Notes: generated from the sequence alone by a model not told the origin. A stretch of DNA of 30,000 nt from Chrysomallon squamiferum (GCA_012295275.1 CM022667.1:15908766-15938765), one strand, 5' to 3'. Shown: positions 11,260-20,246, numbered from the stretch's first letter. A program made the numbers and translations.

Positions 11260-11668
11260 ACAGTGAGAATGATGTTATATAAGCAAAATGTATGAGGTCT
11301 AAAAATATTTAGTTTTACTGTATTGAAAAAAAACAAAAACAATTCAGTGAAACAGTGTTTTTATTGCCATATAATTTTAACTACCTGAACTTAACAATTA
11401 TTTATAAACAGAAGTACATACTTAGTCCTAAAATCAAGCTGTTACTTGATTTCTGTCGCAAAATAGTGTGAAAGTTTTGTACACCTTTCAAGAGTTATCT
11501 TTCTTCAATTAGCTTCTACAGGAAAGAGAACAATTAATGAATTAAAAAATCTGTTTGGACTGAGTCACTTAGTTAAGAAAAATAATATATTAATAAATAA
11601 TAATAAAAATTAAAAACAAAATAGAAATTATTAATAAAAATTAATAAATAAATAAATAAATAAACAAA

Positions 11669-11745
<77 letters not shown>

Positions 11746-11790
11746 AATAATAATAAATAAATAAAAAAAGAAAAATGTTGTTCTTGTGTT
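11160..11790 (+). repeat. Dispersed repeat D, copy D3 (second of a tandem pair)
   Basis: (TTA)n at 11200-11259 is followed by GATGTTATATAAGCAAAATGTATGAGG, TTCAAGAGTTATCTTTCTTCAATTAG (11489), a long (AAAT)n(AAT)n stretch (11640-11765) and ATGTTGTTCTTGTGTTGTTATTTATAGCAG. It carries an extra ~70-bp block (about 11390-11460) that is missing from D2 but present, inverted, in D1. Confidence 0.8.
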
Positions 11791-11814
11791 GTTATTTATA
11801 GCAGAAGTAGTTGT

Positions 11815-11930
11815 TGTAACACCAGTAGTAGCAATAAGAGCAGCAGCAGTAGCTGCAGCAATAGTAACAGTAAGAGCAGCAGCAACAGTTTAGCGATAGC
11901 AGTAACAGTGTTTCTAGAAGCAACAGTCGC
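11815..11930 (+). repeat. Imperfect CAG/GTA trinucleotide patch
   Basis: Degenerate GTAGCA, AGCAGC and AACAGT units without a perfect array. A similar but longer patch lies at 25540-25810. No frame is convincing. Confidence 0.7.
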
Positions 11931-12017
11931 AAAGTAGTGTTGTATATACATACACATATACACCATACATCCTTTTTTTATTATTATTTTTTTTTTTACC
12001 TTTAAGGATGAATTCGT

Positions 12018-12023
12018 TTTATT
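12018..12023 (-). terminator. Possible polyadenylation signal (AATAAA)
   Basis: AATAAA on the minus strand lies about 110 bp beyond the stop of the candidate terminal exon at 12131-12333; an ATTAAA lies at 12049-12054. In sequence this AT-rich such hexamers are common, so support is only positional. Confidence 0.3.
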
Positions 12024-12130
12024 TTATCTTAAAGTTTCGTTTCAATGATTTAATAACATCTTTTTTATATTCAACGTAACATCATATCACAACGGATTAC
12101 ATAATTCTTGCCAGAGGCGAGCGTTGGTTG

Positions 12131-12333
12131 CTAGTTTATTGCACTCTCTAATCCGTGAAAATTAGCGATTCCCCGATCCCTTCCACTAGTCCAGAAGTGA
12201 ATCAAAGAATATGCGCACATGGTAACCGCCCCTGTTGCCCCGCCCACACATAACGTAAGAACGATCCAGTATGTGTTGTCGACATCATTAACAATTGTTT
12301 TTATGACGTCACTCTTGACTACACAATCAAACA
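12131..12333 (-). CDS. Candidate terminal exon with one membrane span
   Basis: The minus-strand frame enters at a possible acceptor (CGTTTAG, ending at 12334) and stops at TAG (12131). It has no suitable ATG at its beginning, so an exon is more likely than a small gene. The peptide has a hydrophilic lead (FDCVVKSDVIKTIVNDVDN), a strongly hydrophobic span (YWIVLTLCVGGATGAVTMCAY, about residues 21-41) and a tail with HFWTSGRDRG. That layout suits the end of a single-pass or multi-pass membrane protein. G+C is well above the surroundings and the third codon positions are mixed rather than AT-only. The acceptor has a poor pyrimidine tract. No family is recognised. Confidence 0.45.
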
Positions 12334-12339
12334 CTAAAC

Positions 12340-12880
12340 GAGGACGTCTACTTTTGAAGTAAGAGTTGTTTATTAATATTAAGTTTATTACTCTATATTG
12401 TTAAGTTTACTTTTATTACTCTATAATTGCCCATGTTGTTGTTGTTTTATATACATATACATTTACTGTTTTGTAACATGTAAGTGTGAATATATGTGGA
12501 CATGTGTATGTAGATTTATGTATATACTATGTATGTGTATGCATCCATGTATTTATGTATGTATGTATTTATTTATGTATGTATGTATGTATGTATGTAT
12601 GTATGTATGTATGTATGTATGCATGTATGATCGTACTTACACATGTTGTGTGGTATTATTTATGAGCGTAGGGAGCCGTTCTTACTGCTCTTAGTTTGTT
12701 AAATTTGTAACAAAAATAACAATCATTTGAAAAGCATTTTCGTTAACTGAAGATACCTAAGTATTAACCGTAAGAGGGTGTTAATGAAATTGCATAATAT
12801 AATTAGATAAGAGAGTATTTTGTTGTTTTTATGCTTTCTTTAAAAAAAAAATATATATATAGTGTTTTGACATATAAATG
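12340..12880. other. AT-rich sequence, no gene
   Basis: It contains the (TATG)n array at 12553-12628 and short TA runs near 12850. I see no exon. Confidence 0.55.
12553..12628 (+). repeat. (TATG)n microsatellite
   Basis: Nearly perfect TATG units with TATT interruptions at the left end. Similar TATG arrays occur at 20590-20655. Confidence 0.95.
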
Positions 12881-12889
12881 ACGATTCTA

Positions 12890-13797
12890 GAACTAATTGC
12901 TCCCCGGACAACTCTTCATCAGCACTGTAACAAACTGCCAAACTTGTGAGTTGAATTTGGCGCCAGATGCATTGGCTCAGATGAAAGAAGCATCCAGTCG
13001 CAATACAGTTCGGGAAAACCGTTCAAATGAATTTTTCCGTACAATTTCGAAACCTGTCGTGACAGCTTGCAGATTCAATGTGTCCTTCACTTCCACTAAC
13101 TTATTCAGTAGCTGGTTGAAGGTTGCTTCCGTCTTGTTTGGAAGTAATGAATGTATAGTGAACAGCTGAAAAACTGTTCTGGAGCAGTTTTAAATGTCCC
13201 ATCCGCAAACCAGTTCGATGGTGATGCCAGTAGTATTAGTGGCATATATCAGGAAGAGCTGTCCTGTCAATGTTTGCTGATACTCGGTTGGTAGGACAGC
13301 GTCGGCTCGTGTTGCTGGGATGGGCAGCGGATTGCCCGCCTCATGTCTGTTCCGGCGAACAGCTCATCTGATGTTGTGTACTTCTGACAACTGTACTGCA
13401 GCACCTACAATGACAAGAAAAATCATGTAATAAATAAATGATTGTATGCAGTTTTGCAGTTATGCAGTTTTGCAGTTTTTTTGATATCTGTACTTTATTT
13501 TTGATTCAAATTAAATATTTACCTTCCAAGGCACCTGCGACTGCTTGTGTAATGATGATCTGTGGTGTTTCTTCTGTTGTCTCAGCTCGTCTTTTCGTAG
13601 TTGGTCTGATCTTGATAAATCTCTTTACGAGCTACAATTTCTTCACCAAGAACTTTGACTTTAGCTTTACAACCATGGTGCCTTCTTTTTTCACACTCAT
13701 TCGAAATCACTCCACCTCTGAGTTCCTTCTATCGGTCATTCACATAGTTTTCGAAGGCAAGTTTTGGATGACCACGCTCTGAATCAGTGAACTCCAT
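12890..13797 (-). pseudogene. Broken FLYWCH/MULE-type transposase
   Basis: Read on the minus strand, this is a degraded Mutator-like element transposase of the FLYWCH-linked type. ATG at 13797 starts an N-terminal region with RGHPKLAFENY and a HHGCKAKV motif, fitting a FLYWCH zinc finger. RRAETTEETPQIIITQAVAG follows. A 118-bp intron (13405-13522; donor GTAAAT, acceptor CATTGTAG) splits it, and the frame joins correctly across it. Downstream are LPTEYQQTLTG, the catalytic-core motif WFADGTFKTAPEQ (first Asp of the DDE set), LLPNKTEATF, TTGFE where the family has T-D-F-E, and GCFFHLSQCIW. It is dead: a stop at 13729-13731, a stop at 13364-13366, at least four frameshifts (near 13600, 13215, 13178 and 12995), a deletion before LLPNKT and 3' truncation near 12890. 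No terminal inverted repeats were found. Confidence 0.9.
13405..13522 (-). other. Intron of the MULE pseudogene
   Basis: On the minus strand, GTAAAT after GCCTTGGAAG begins the intron. It ends with a pyrimidine-rich TTTTTCTTGTCATTGTAG. Splicing joins ...ALEG to AAVQL in one frame. Its presence shows that this copy came from a DNA element and not from a processed transcript. Confidence 0.75.
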
Positions 13798-13799
13798 CC

Positions 13800-14290
13800 T
13801 ACAGAAAAGAATATTTTATGAATTAATAATTAGCTGACAGTTAGCCCATGTCTGTCCTGTACGTTGTAAAACTTATCTACCCAACCAAAAAATGATCTCT
13901 GCTTGTATGCTCTAGGAAAGACCCAATAGGGGTTCTTTTAAAAATCCTTTCTAACAGTGGTAGGAACTTTTGTAATATATTAGAGGAGACTGTTATCTCC
14001 ATCACAGTTCGGAATGGTGGGGGGGGGGGCAGTTGTCCTGACACGATAGATGACGTATGTTCAGAAGTTCACATCTTCTTAGTAAAATACTCGGAACACT
14101 ACAAAAAAACAAACAAAAAAACTAGGCATTACTTTCGCCGCACACCATATCTAGGTATGTTTGTGTATGGCGATTTGATCGCAGAACCGACCAGTCTTTA
14201 GACATTTAGTTTAACCGCAGAGCCTATTCAGCTTTCTGTTTGAGTACAGTAAAGCTGAATATTGTTATACCTCACGCATTTTACTTATAT
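13800..14290. other. Sequence without recognisable gene, with one hairpin
   Basis: Less simple than its surroundings, with a (G)10 run near 14021-14030. No domain or splice structure is visible on either strand. It lies just upstream of the transposase start and could be the 5' flank of the dead element. Confidence 0.5.
14225..14261. other. Imperfect palindrome (15-bp stem)
   Basis: TATTCAGCTTTCTGT (14225-14239) pairs with 14246-14261 with a single bulged base (T at 14250), leaving a 6-nt loop TTGAGT. It may be a local inversion, a protein-binding palindrome or a structured RNA. Confidence 0.7.
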
Positions 14291-14292
14291 AA

Positions 14293-14510
14293 CATGTGAT
14301 GATGATAATAATAATAATAATAATAATAATAAACAAATATCCTGATTTTATTATTATTATTATTATTATTATTAATTTTCTTTTTAGAATTAGAACGCTT
14401 TAATACAATACATTTAGTTCAGTGGTCATTGAAGTCTTAAAGACTGTCCTATTTTTCATCCACTTATTTTTCTATTTATTTGTTTATTTTATTTTATTTA
14501 TTAGGATACT
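14293..14510 (-). repeat. Dispersed repeat D, partial copy D4
   Basis: (AAT)n, (TTA)n, then AACGCTTTAATACAATACAT ... CATTGAAGTCTTAAAGACTG ... CATCCACTTATTT. This matches the tail of D1 (9655-9770) in the same orientation, and 11110-10996 inverted. Confidence 0.8.
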
Positions 14511-14533
14511 AGACGAACTATGATATACTGATA

Positions 14534-14770
14534 TTAAGAACGGTATAAAACATTCAGATCTACAAGAACTCGATATATAGGAAAACACTCGTGGTAAAAG
14601 AGCTTAACAAAAGAGATAAGGCTGATATAATTTATGTTGGTACATGACATTAATCTTCCCAAGGTGAAAACAACAACCCCAAAAAATATAATTGTAAATA
14701 AAAATGATATACATATATATACACTCATGACACTGGGAGGTGTTATACAGACATGTAATTTATCCTCCAT
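14534..14770 (-). CDS. Small membrane-protein ORF, unknown
   Basis: A 78-codon minus-strand frame starts at ATG (14770) with a purine at -3 (CAACATGG). After MEDKLHVCITPPSV comes a long hydrophobic stretch (about residues 17-37, with ISFLFTIIFFGVVVFTLG), then LMSCTN and a Cys/Tyr/Leu-rich tail. One membrane span would be predicted. The AT bias of this genome makes Ile/Phe/Leu-rich chance frames common, and no homologue comes to mind, so this may not be a gene. Several AATAAA hexamers just past the stop belong to repeat D4. Confidence 0.2.
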   Translation of the reverse strand: MEDKLHVCITPPSVMSVYICISFLFTIIFFGVVVFTLGRLMSCTNINYISLISFVKLFYHECFPIYRVLVDLNVLYRS

Positions 14771-14879
14771 GTTGAATCATAATTATGCCCTGTTTTGGAC
14801 ACATGACGCTAGATTGATTACACCTGTGTTTTCCGAGAGGTCATCTGCCTTGAAAACTTCGTCTTGGAAACTATGAGAC

Positions 14880-15460
14880 CGACCTTCGTCCAGAACATGT
14901 CAATAAGTAAACGTGATATTTTTATATTATATCAATATGACATGGTCCGATCCGAGCTACGTAAGCCGACGGCGGTTCAGAAAGGGCAAACAGTTCTGTA
15001 CATTATAAAACAGCACATTTTCTGCAGTCTTTAATATTCCACGTCTTCTGTTCTTCATTAATTTTTCTTAAAATCTTTTAAAATCTTTTTTTTTTTTTTT
15101 TATAAATCTTTTTTATTTTCTAAAACATTGTTTTTTGCAAATTTTTATAAATACACTTTTTTTTTTTATTTTTTTTTTTTTTTTCAACTTTTGTTTTTGC
15201 ATGAGAACGATATTTTTCATTGCAGCTGTTGCTGTCATTAATGAATCAAAGGCTTTATGTGGATATCATGTAGTTAAAAGAATATAAAAATTAAAAGTAA
15301 CTGTAACTGATTTATATTTCAGGTCATCATTATACAATGTCCACTTCAGTAATCATTAATATTAAACGTTAAATCATTATACAATTTTTTTTTCTTTTTT
15401 CTTTTTGTTTCTTTTATTCTTTCGTTGCTTCCTTATGATTAATATCATGATTATTAAAAC
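14880..15460. other. Intergenic sequence with poly-T runs
   Basis: A short G+C-richer patch (14940-14995) holds a 30-codon plus-strand frame from ATG 14940, too short to call. Poly-T runs lie at 15088-15104 and 15155-15184. No gene is recognised. Confidence 0.5.
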
Positions 15461-15511
15461 ACACACACAGACACACACACACACACACACACAGACAGAC
15501 ACACACACACA
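15461..15511 (+). repeat. (CA)n microsatellite
   Basis: An imperfect CA array with ACAGAC interruptions. The sequence from 15512 to 15870 shows no gene. Confidence 0.9.
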
Positions 15512-15870
15512 CTACCTAGAGATCATGATATGGAATTTAATTATAATTTAATTTTATTGTCGAAGTCTGGTAGCTGGCTTTGTCTGTAGAACGCTAATGC
15601 GTGGCGTATTTCACAGTACATGTATCTGGTTACGGCAGAAAATAATATTATACATGTATTAATATTCAGTATTATTATCATCATGTTTAAACAGTTATTA
15701 CTGTTGACGTGTTAATCCACTAAATACAGTTTTGTTAAGACAGACTGTTTTATTTGCTTCTAGCCATTGCTCTGATTTGTTTGTCGTCAACATCACGTGG
15801 ATTTTTCCAGATTTGTTGCATCTATCATTCTGTCAGCTGCTGTATTTGTAATAATAAACAAACATATACA

Positions 15871-15873
15871 AAA

Positions 15874-15928
<55 letters not shown>
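15871..15928 (+). repeat. (AAAT)14 microsatellite
   Basis: Perfect AAAT units. They produce Leu/Phe/Ile/Tyr-only frames on the minus strand that should not be read as protein. Confidence 0.95.
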
Positions 15929-15930
<2 letters not shown>

Positions 15931-16246
15931 GGATAAATAAACAGTCCAACCAGTTTATGACCAACACAGAGAACTGATTGTGGTTCTTTTTCTTTTGTTC
16001 GTATGATATCATTTGCATGCATACCTTTGTTTTATACTCATCAACTAGGACACTCACAAAGTTTATATTTTTTAAATTTTATTATTATTTAAATCTTGTG
16101 ACACTACCAACAACAGCAGCAACAACATTAACAACAACTAATAATAACGTATATTAGATAATATTTTGATTAATTTCTTATAAATATGTATCCCCTTTAG
16201 GTTTTAAATATAACTAATACAAATTAAAAATCAAATACACTATTAT

Positions 16247-16292
<46 letters not shown>

Positions 16293-16577
16293 TATAATGA
16301 CAGAATATATATATCTATTTTCCTTCCTCAGTGGTACAAATATCTATCCATTATCTTAAATCCAGGACAATGCGTGTTTACGACAAACATAAAAAAAGAT
16401 TCAGTGGATCTGAATACCTTTCAAATGACTGACTGATTCTTTTACCTCTTATTCAAGTATATAGAGCATAAAGTTCTAACATGGACACGGGGACGAAGGC
16501 GTTAACACAGGTACGTGACATACTGTAAGAAAAATAATTAGATTGGAAAAAATTAACTGAGTTCAGGCTCCCTTTCA
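15929..16577. other. AT-rich sequence, no gene
   Basis: It contains (AAT)n at about 16248-16291. A 67-codon minus-strand frame (16453-16656) runs into repeat R' and shows no domain. Confidence 0.5.
16248..16291 (+). repeat. (AAT)14 microsatellite
   Basis: A perfect AAT array flanked by TATTATT and TATATA. Confidence 0.95.
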
Positions 16578-17500
16578 ACGAGACCCTTAATAAACCAGTA
16601 ATCGCTATTGTCAACCGTCTTTCAACTGTCACATATTCTTTGAACCATGCAATCATGAATTCAAAGCATTTGTTAGAACTGAAAATAACAGTCTTAAAGC
16701 CATGTAATGGGACAAAATCTTAAATGTTGCTCTGTGACTGCAAGAAAAATGTAAATCGTTATGAATTCTTTAAACCATTAAAATGACACTTCGAGCCAAA
16801 AGAATAGCACAACTTTTAGAATGAGTTAGAACGGTAGAATTATAAAAAATATCGCTTAGTGAGAGATAAAAGAAGAAAAAAAAAAAACGTTACGGGCGTT
16901 TCTTTAGTTATGTGTCTATAAATGAGTGTCTATGTTTTCTTCTGTTTCATTTTCCTTTATAGCCTGCAACATTATTATTATTATTATTATTTTTTGTTTT
17001 TAATTTTAATTTATTCATTTAAAATATCTTTTATTTCTTTATTTATTCTTTTGTTAAAGCGTTTTGTATTCAAAATGAAACCTTGCCTGTATTCTCAACT
17101 GCAAAAAAACAAACAAAATAAAAATAAAAAATATAAATAAATGATAATAAAAATAAAATAAAAAAAGAATAACAAAAGCAACAATAAATAAATAAATGAA
17201 TAAATAAATAAATAAATAAACAAAAGGACCCCAGAAATTACATAAAAGAAATGAAAATTAAATCATAAACAAACATAAAACTAAACATATGTCTGTCGCT
17301 CAGCCAGTTTGCTGACTGATTAAAATGAATCATATCTGTTTAAATCAGTGTTAAACTACGCACATTTATTATGCATCACAGATCAGTGGGTTGGAGAGAT
17401 GCCGCGATACGCACTTAACAACGTGATTTGCTGAGTACTTACAACCTTGGCCTATTTCAGATTTATTAAACATTTTTGAGGCCACATAATTCACGTTTTA
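16578..17500 (-). repeat. Dispersed repeat R', inverted partner of 3009-4080
   Basis: GACCCTTAATAAACCAGTAATCGCTATTGTC (16581) pairs with 4040-4075. GTCTTAAAGCCATGTAATG pairs with about 3950. The GGGCGTTTCTTTA block (16894) pairs with 3600, and CCTTGCCTGTATTCTCAA (17081) with 3370. The 17330-17470 segment pairs with 3060-3210, and with 1-220. It is slightly shorter than R and equally non-coding. Confidence 0.85.
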
Positions 17501-17810
17501 TTTCGGAGGTATATGAGAAGTGCACAAAGGTCCTCCTATGACAAAGCTGTTCAAGAAATATTTGTTAACATTTTTTTTTTTTTATATGCTGTAAAAAGTA
17601 AACAAATCAATAAATGAATCGTACATAATTACTGCTTACTCAGGAAAAAACAAAAAGAAACCCACCTACTTCGGTTATGTACAACTGCTAAGAAGATATA
17701 GGTCTGAAGGTTATTGCAAGGTTACTGTTGAGTAATAGATGAATAAATTTACACAAAAGATTTAGAAACGAATAAAAAAATGTTGAGTGTTTGAAAGTAA
17801 TAAATTCAAA
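17501..17810. other. Intergenic sequence, nothing recognised
   Basis: AT-rich with a poly-T run near 17570-17583. No repeat match to other parts of the window was spotted. Confidence 0.5.
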
Positions 17811-18036
17811 ATGGCTACCATTTCTACTTTTAAGCGGACGATTGCGAAGTTTAAAACGAATTTAAAAAAATATAATATATCTTTTGTTGCCTATGCAAGA
17901 AATGAAAGAAAGAAAGGTGACGTTATTAATTTATATTTCTTGTGTTGCTGTTTTATCGCTGTTAGAAATATGCCCCGAGACGACTCAAACACTGAGTGAC
18001 CTTCACCTGAAACGATTCTCATTTAAGCGACGCTGA
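17811..18036 (+). CDS. Possible two-exon mini-gene, unknown
   Basis: ATG at 17811 sits in a good context (TTCAAAATGGC) and opens a 35-codon frame (MATISTFKRTIAKFKTNLKK...) that reaches AAAG|GTGACG at 17916/17917. A pyrimidine-rich stretch ending TCGCTGTTAG (17965) could be the acceptor. Joining 17811-17916 to 17966-18036 keeps the frame (…KKEICPETTQTLSDLHLKRF…) to TGA at 18034. The result would be a basic ~58-residue peptide without a signal sequence or membrane span. The implied 49-bp intron is very short. Reading straight through without splicing also stays open, to 17999. No family is recognised; chance is quite possible. Confidence 0.2.
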
Positions 18037-18867
18037 ACGACGGATCCGTAAGACCAGCTTGTTCAGAATCGATTGAACATCGGCATTAATCGACATTTTA
18101 CGTAATTTACTGTCACATTAACAAACATTATTTACGTTTAAGCTTGAAATATATACTGCATTGATTTTTTTTTCCTTAAATGAAATAGTCATGGATTTTT
18201 TTCCTTCTTTTTTTCAGTCAGCAATTCATCTGAATACATCACAAATGTACAGCGCACGATCGTTCTATTTATGTTTCCTGTGTACCTATGTCTGCGCATT
18301 TTATAAAGGTGATAATGACATGGAGGACAGAATTGGAAGAATGTGGTTCGCTTCACCATGTAGTCGCAATATTCAAAAATATTTTACTCATTTTAACAAT
18401 GACAGCACAAACACACACAAACACATTACTTAACTAACACACAATTACACGTTGATAAATTACTATGACATTGCACTTGATTTTATTTTTAAATCTTTAA
18501 CTTTAAAACGTTTATATTTTAAAAAATATTTAACTCTTTTCTTTTTTCTTTTTTATATTTTTCCTTTCTTACAAAAAAAAAAATAAATAAATAAATAAGA
18601 ATACTATACATGTATCAGTTTGTTTTAAACATAATTATATCATACAAAATGGATATGATCTGAGTGTAAACAGAATTAGATCAGTTCAGTACACAACGGC
18701 ATTTGGTACAAAACCCCGCCGCGATCTCCCTCCAAATTCCCGATCCAACCAGAGACATACGTCTGCAGGTTTCATTCTCTCAGAGAATTATAATACAAAA
18801 ATAAAAATATGAGACACATGCGAAATTTGAAATAGGAACATTAAAAGGAATAGTGATGCAGACGTAG

Positions 18868-18870
<3 letters not shown>
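18037..18870. other. Intergenic sequence with two weak exon-like patches
   Basis: A classical acceptor (CCTTCTTTTTTTCAG, ending 18217) precedes an open patch that meets AAAG|GTGATA at 18308/18309. A G+C-rich patch lies at 18695-18772. Neither encodes anything I recognise. Confidence 0.4.

Positions 18871-18953
<83 letters not shown>
18871..18953 (+). repeat. (GA)41 perfect microsatellite
   Basis: About 83 bp of uninterrupted GA. Unlike the GA/CT tracts at 6664 and 28843, it is not at the edge of an identified repeat copy. Confidence 0.95.
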
Positions 18954-18955
<2 letters not shown>

Positions 18956-19012
18956 CACTCTACTATAAAATTATTTTCATTGTTAGGCTAAATTAATTTA
19001 TTTACTTCTCAG

Positions 19013-19212
19013 TTTTCGCCCTTAACTCTTCTTTAGTTACCGTCAACATCAAGCATCCGTATAAACATCACCTGAGCAGGTTTCACTTTACTTCATCTAC
19101 GGCGAGTAAGGCCCGAACCTTGACAGGTGTTATGTTGAGTAGTTTTTGTGAGAAGCGTAACTCTGGAAGTGTACAAGTAGGTCAGGCGGCTTTCGTACAA
19201 CGTCGTCAATAA
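19013..19212 (+). CDS. Candidate terminal exon, unknown protein
   Basis: A good acceptor (ATTTATTTACTTCTCAG, ending 19012) opens a 200-bp frame (two bases plus 66 codons including the stop) that ends at TAA (19210-19212). Base composition is far more balanced than its neighbours, and the frame stays open although it is not AT-simple. The peptide (…SLVTVNIKHPYKHHLSRFHF…, then SSTASKARTLTGVM and QVGQAAFVQRRQ at the end) is basic and soluble, with no membrane span and no domain I know. There is no ATG near the start, so an upstream exon would be required. A decayed fragment of a mobile-element protein is an alternative. Confidence 0.3.
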
Positions 19213-19572
19213 GTTGTTTGCAGCGTAACAAAAATCTGGGTTAACTGTCTATTCGGTCAGTTGCATCACGTTTACCGCCAGCAGTTTATTATTTACTTCT
19301 TTTTTTTTTTTTTTTTTTTAAATCTTTTTTTTTTATTTTTTTTTTTATTTCTTCTTCTTCTTTAAGAGATAGGGCGAACGAGCACACAGACACAGAGAGA
19401 CGGAGTGAGAAAGAAAACTGAGATAGTGACCATGTAAATAAAATCAGTAATGATAAAGATCATTTGAACCAGAAAACAATAAAAAAATAAACCAAGTAAA
19501 AACAAAGAAAGAAAATGTAGAAAGTTAAAAGAAGTAAGAAAACTAAAAGTAAAAAGATAAATAGATGTTAAT

Positions 19573-19657
19573 TAGAAGAAGAAGAAGAAGAAGAAGAAGA
19601 AGAAGAAGAAGAAGAAGAAGGAAAGAAAGAAAGAAAGAAAGAAGGAAAGGAAGAAAG
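19573..19657 (+). repeat. (GAA)16 then (GAAA)n compound microsatellite
   Basis: A perfect GAA array of about 48 bp passes into GAAA and GGAA units. It is an all-purine strand. Confidence 0.95.
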
Positions 19658-19731
19658 TGTATGACTGAACAAAACATAGCAGGATATATGGAATAAAATG
19701 AACTGATTCTCTTTTGTGAATATATTGGTTA

Positions 19732-19782
<51 letters not shown>
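19732..19782 (+). repeat. (AAT)17 microsatellite
   Basis: A perfect AAT array without flanking similarity to the other AAT arrays that I could see. Confidence 0.95.
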
Positions 19783-19783
<1 letters not shown>

Positions 19784-19994
19784 TATATTAAAAAAAACCT
19801 ATTTTTTATTTTTTAAAAACGTCTAAGATGAAAAGAATAATAAAAATATTCTGTATTATCTTTCGTTCGCATTGAAAATAAATTTCAATGGCTATATTTA
19901 GGTTTCTGCTATTTTTTTTTTTTCTTTTAAACTGCAATAGCATAGGCTTTTACAGAATGAACCTATTCAACATTAATTAAATAATAAAAATGTA

Positions 19995-20228
19995 TCAGTA
20001 CAATTTACCTATTGGGGATTTAATGTTGAATAAAGGAATTATGATAATAACGTTATGGTAATGACATTGATGATGCTGATGAACCATAACAGCGGTAGCG
20101 GCAGCAACACCAACAACAATAAATGGTGTCACAGTTATCACTGAATAAAAACGTGATTCCAATGCTCCTTTCCACACGTGTTCTCGTTTTGCAGTTCGGT
20201 GCACGTTAACGGTGTCAAGGTCATGCAT
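19995..20228 (-). CDS. Candidate exon or small gene with one membrane span
   Basis: From ATG at 20228 the minus-strand frame gives about 77 residues to a stop at 19995. A polar, basic lead (TVNVHRTAKREHVWKGALES) is followed by a hydrophobic span (FYSVITVTPFIVVGVAAATA, about residues 28-50), a His-rich motif (HQHHQCHYH) and a second Ile-rich patch. G+C is higher than in the flanks. The frame is already open upstream of the ATG (CAAG|TGACACG near 20245 could be an acceptor), and CCAATAG|GTAAAT near its end could be a donor, so it may be an internal exon. The short Ala/Val-rich span after a charged lead is reminiscent of a single-pass membrane protein. No family is identified. Confidence 0.3.
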   Translation of the reverse strand: MHDLDTVNVHRTAKREHVWKGALESRFYSVITVTPFIVVGVAAATAVMVHQHHQCHYHNVIIIIPLFNIKSPIGKLY

Positions 20229-20246
20229 ATTACGTGTCACTTGCAC

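Larger units (their letters stand above)
19213..19994. other. Low-complexity intergenic sequence
   Basis: Poly-T at about 19300-19370, (GAA)16 then (GAAA)n at 19573-19657, (AAT)17 at 19732-19782 and T-rich sequence at about 19910-19930. No gene is seen. Confidence 0.6.

Noticed and set aside
12897-13782. Plus-strand frames of 90 and 114 codons
   Set aside because: They are antisense to the MULE pseudogene, whose motifs are on the minus strand.
16453-16656. 67-codon minus-strand frame
   Set aside because: It runs across the edge of repeat R', and the partner copy at 4040-4080 does not preserve it.
19080-19140. GGTTCGGGCC on the minus strand, tRNA/SINE B-box-like
   Set aside because: No A-box at the right distance and no cloverleaf; nothing else tRNA-like in the window.
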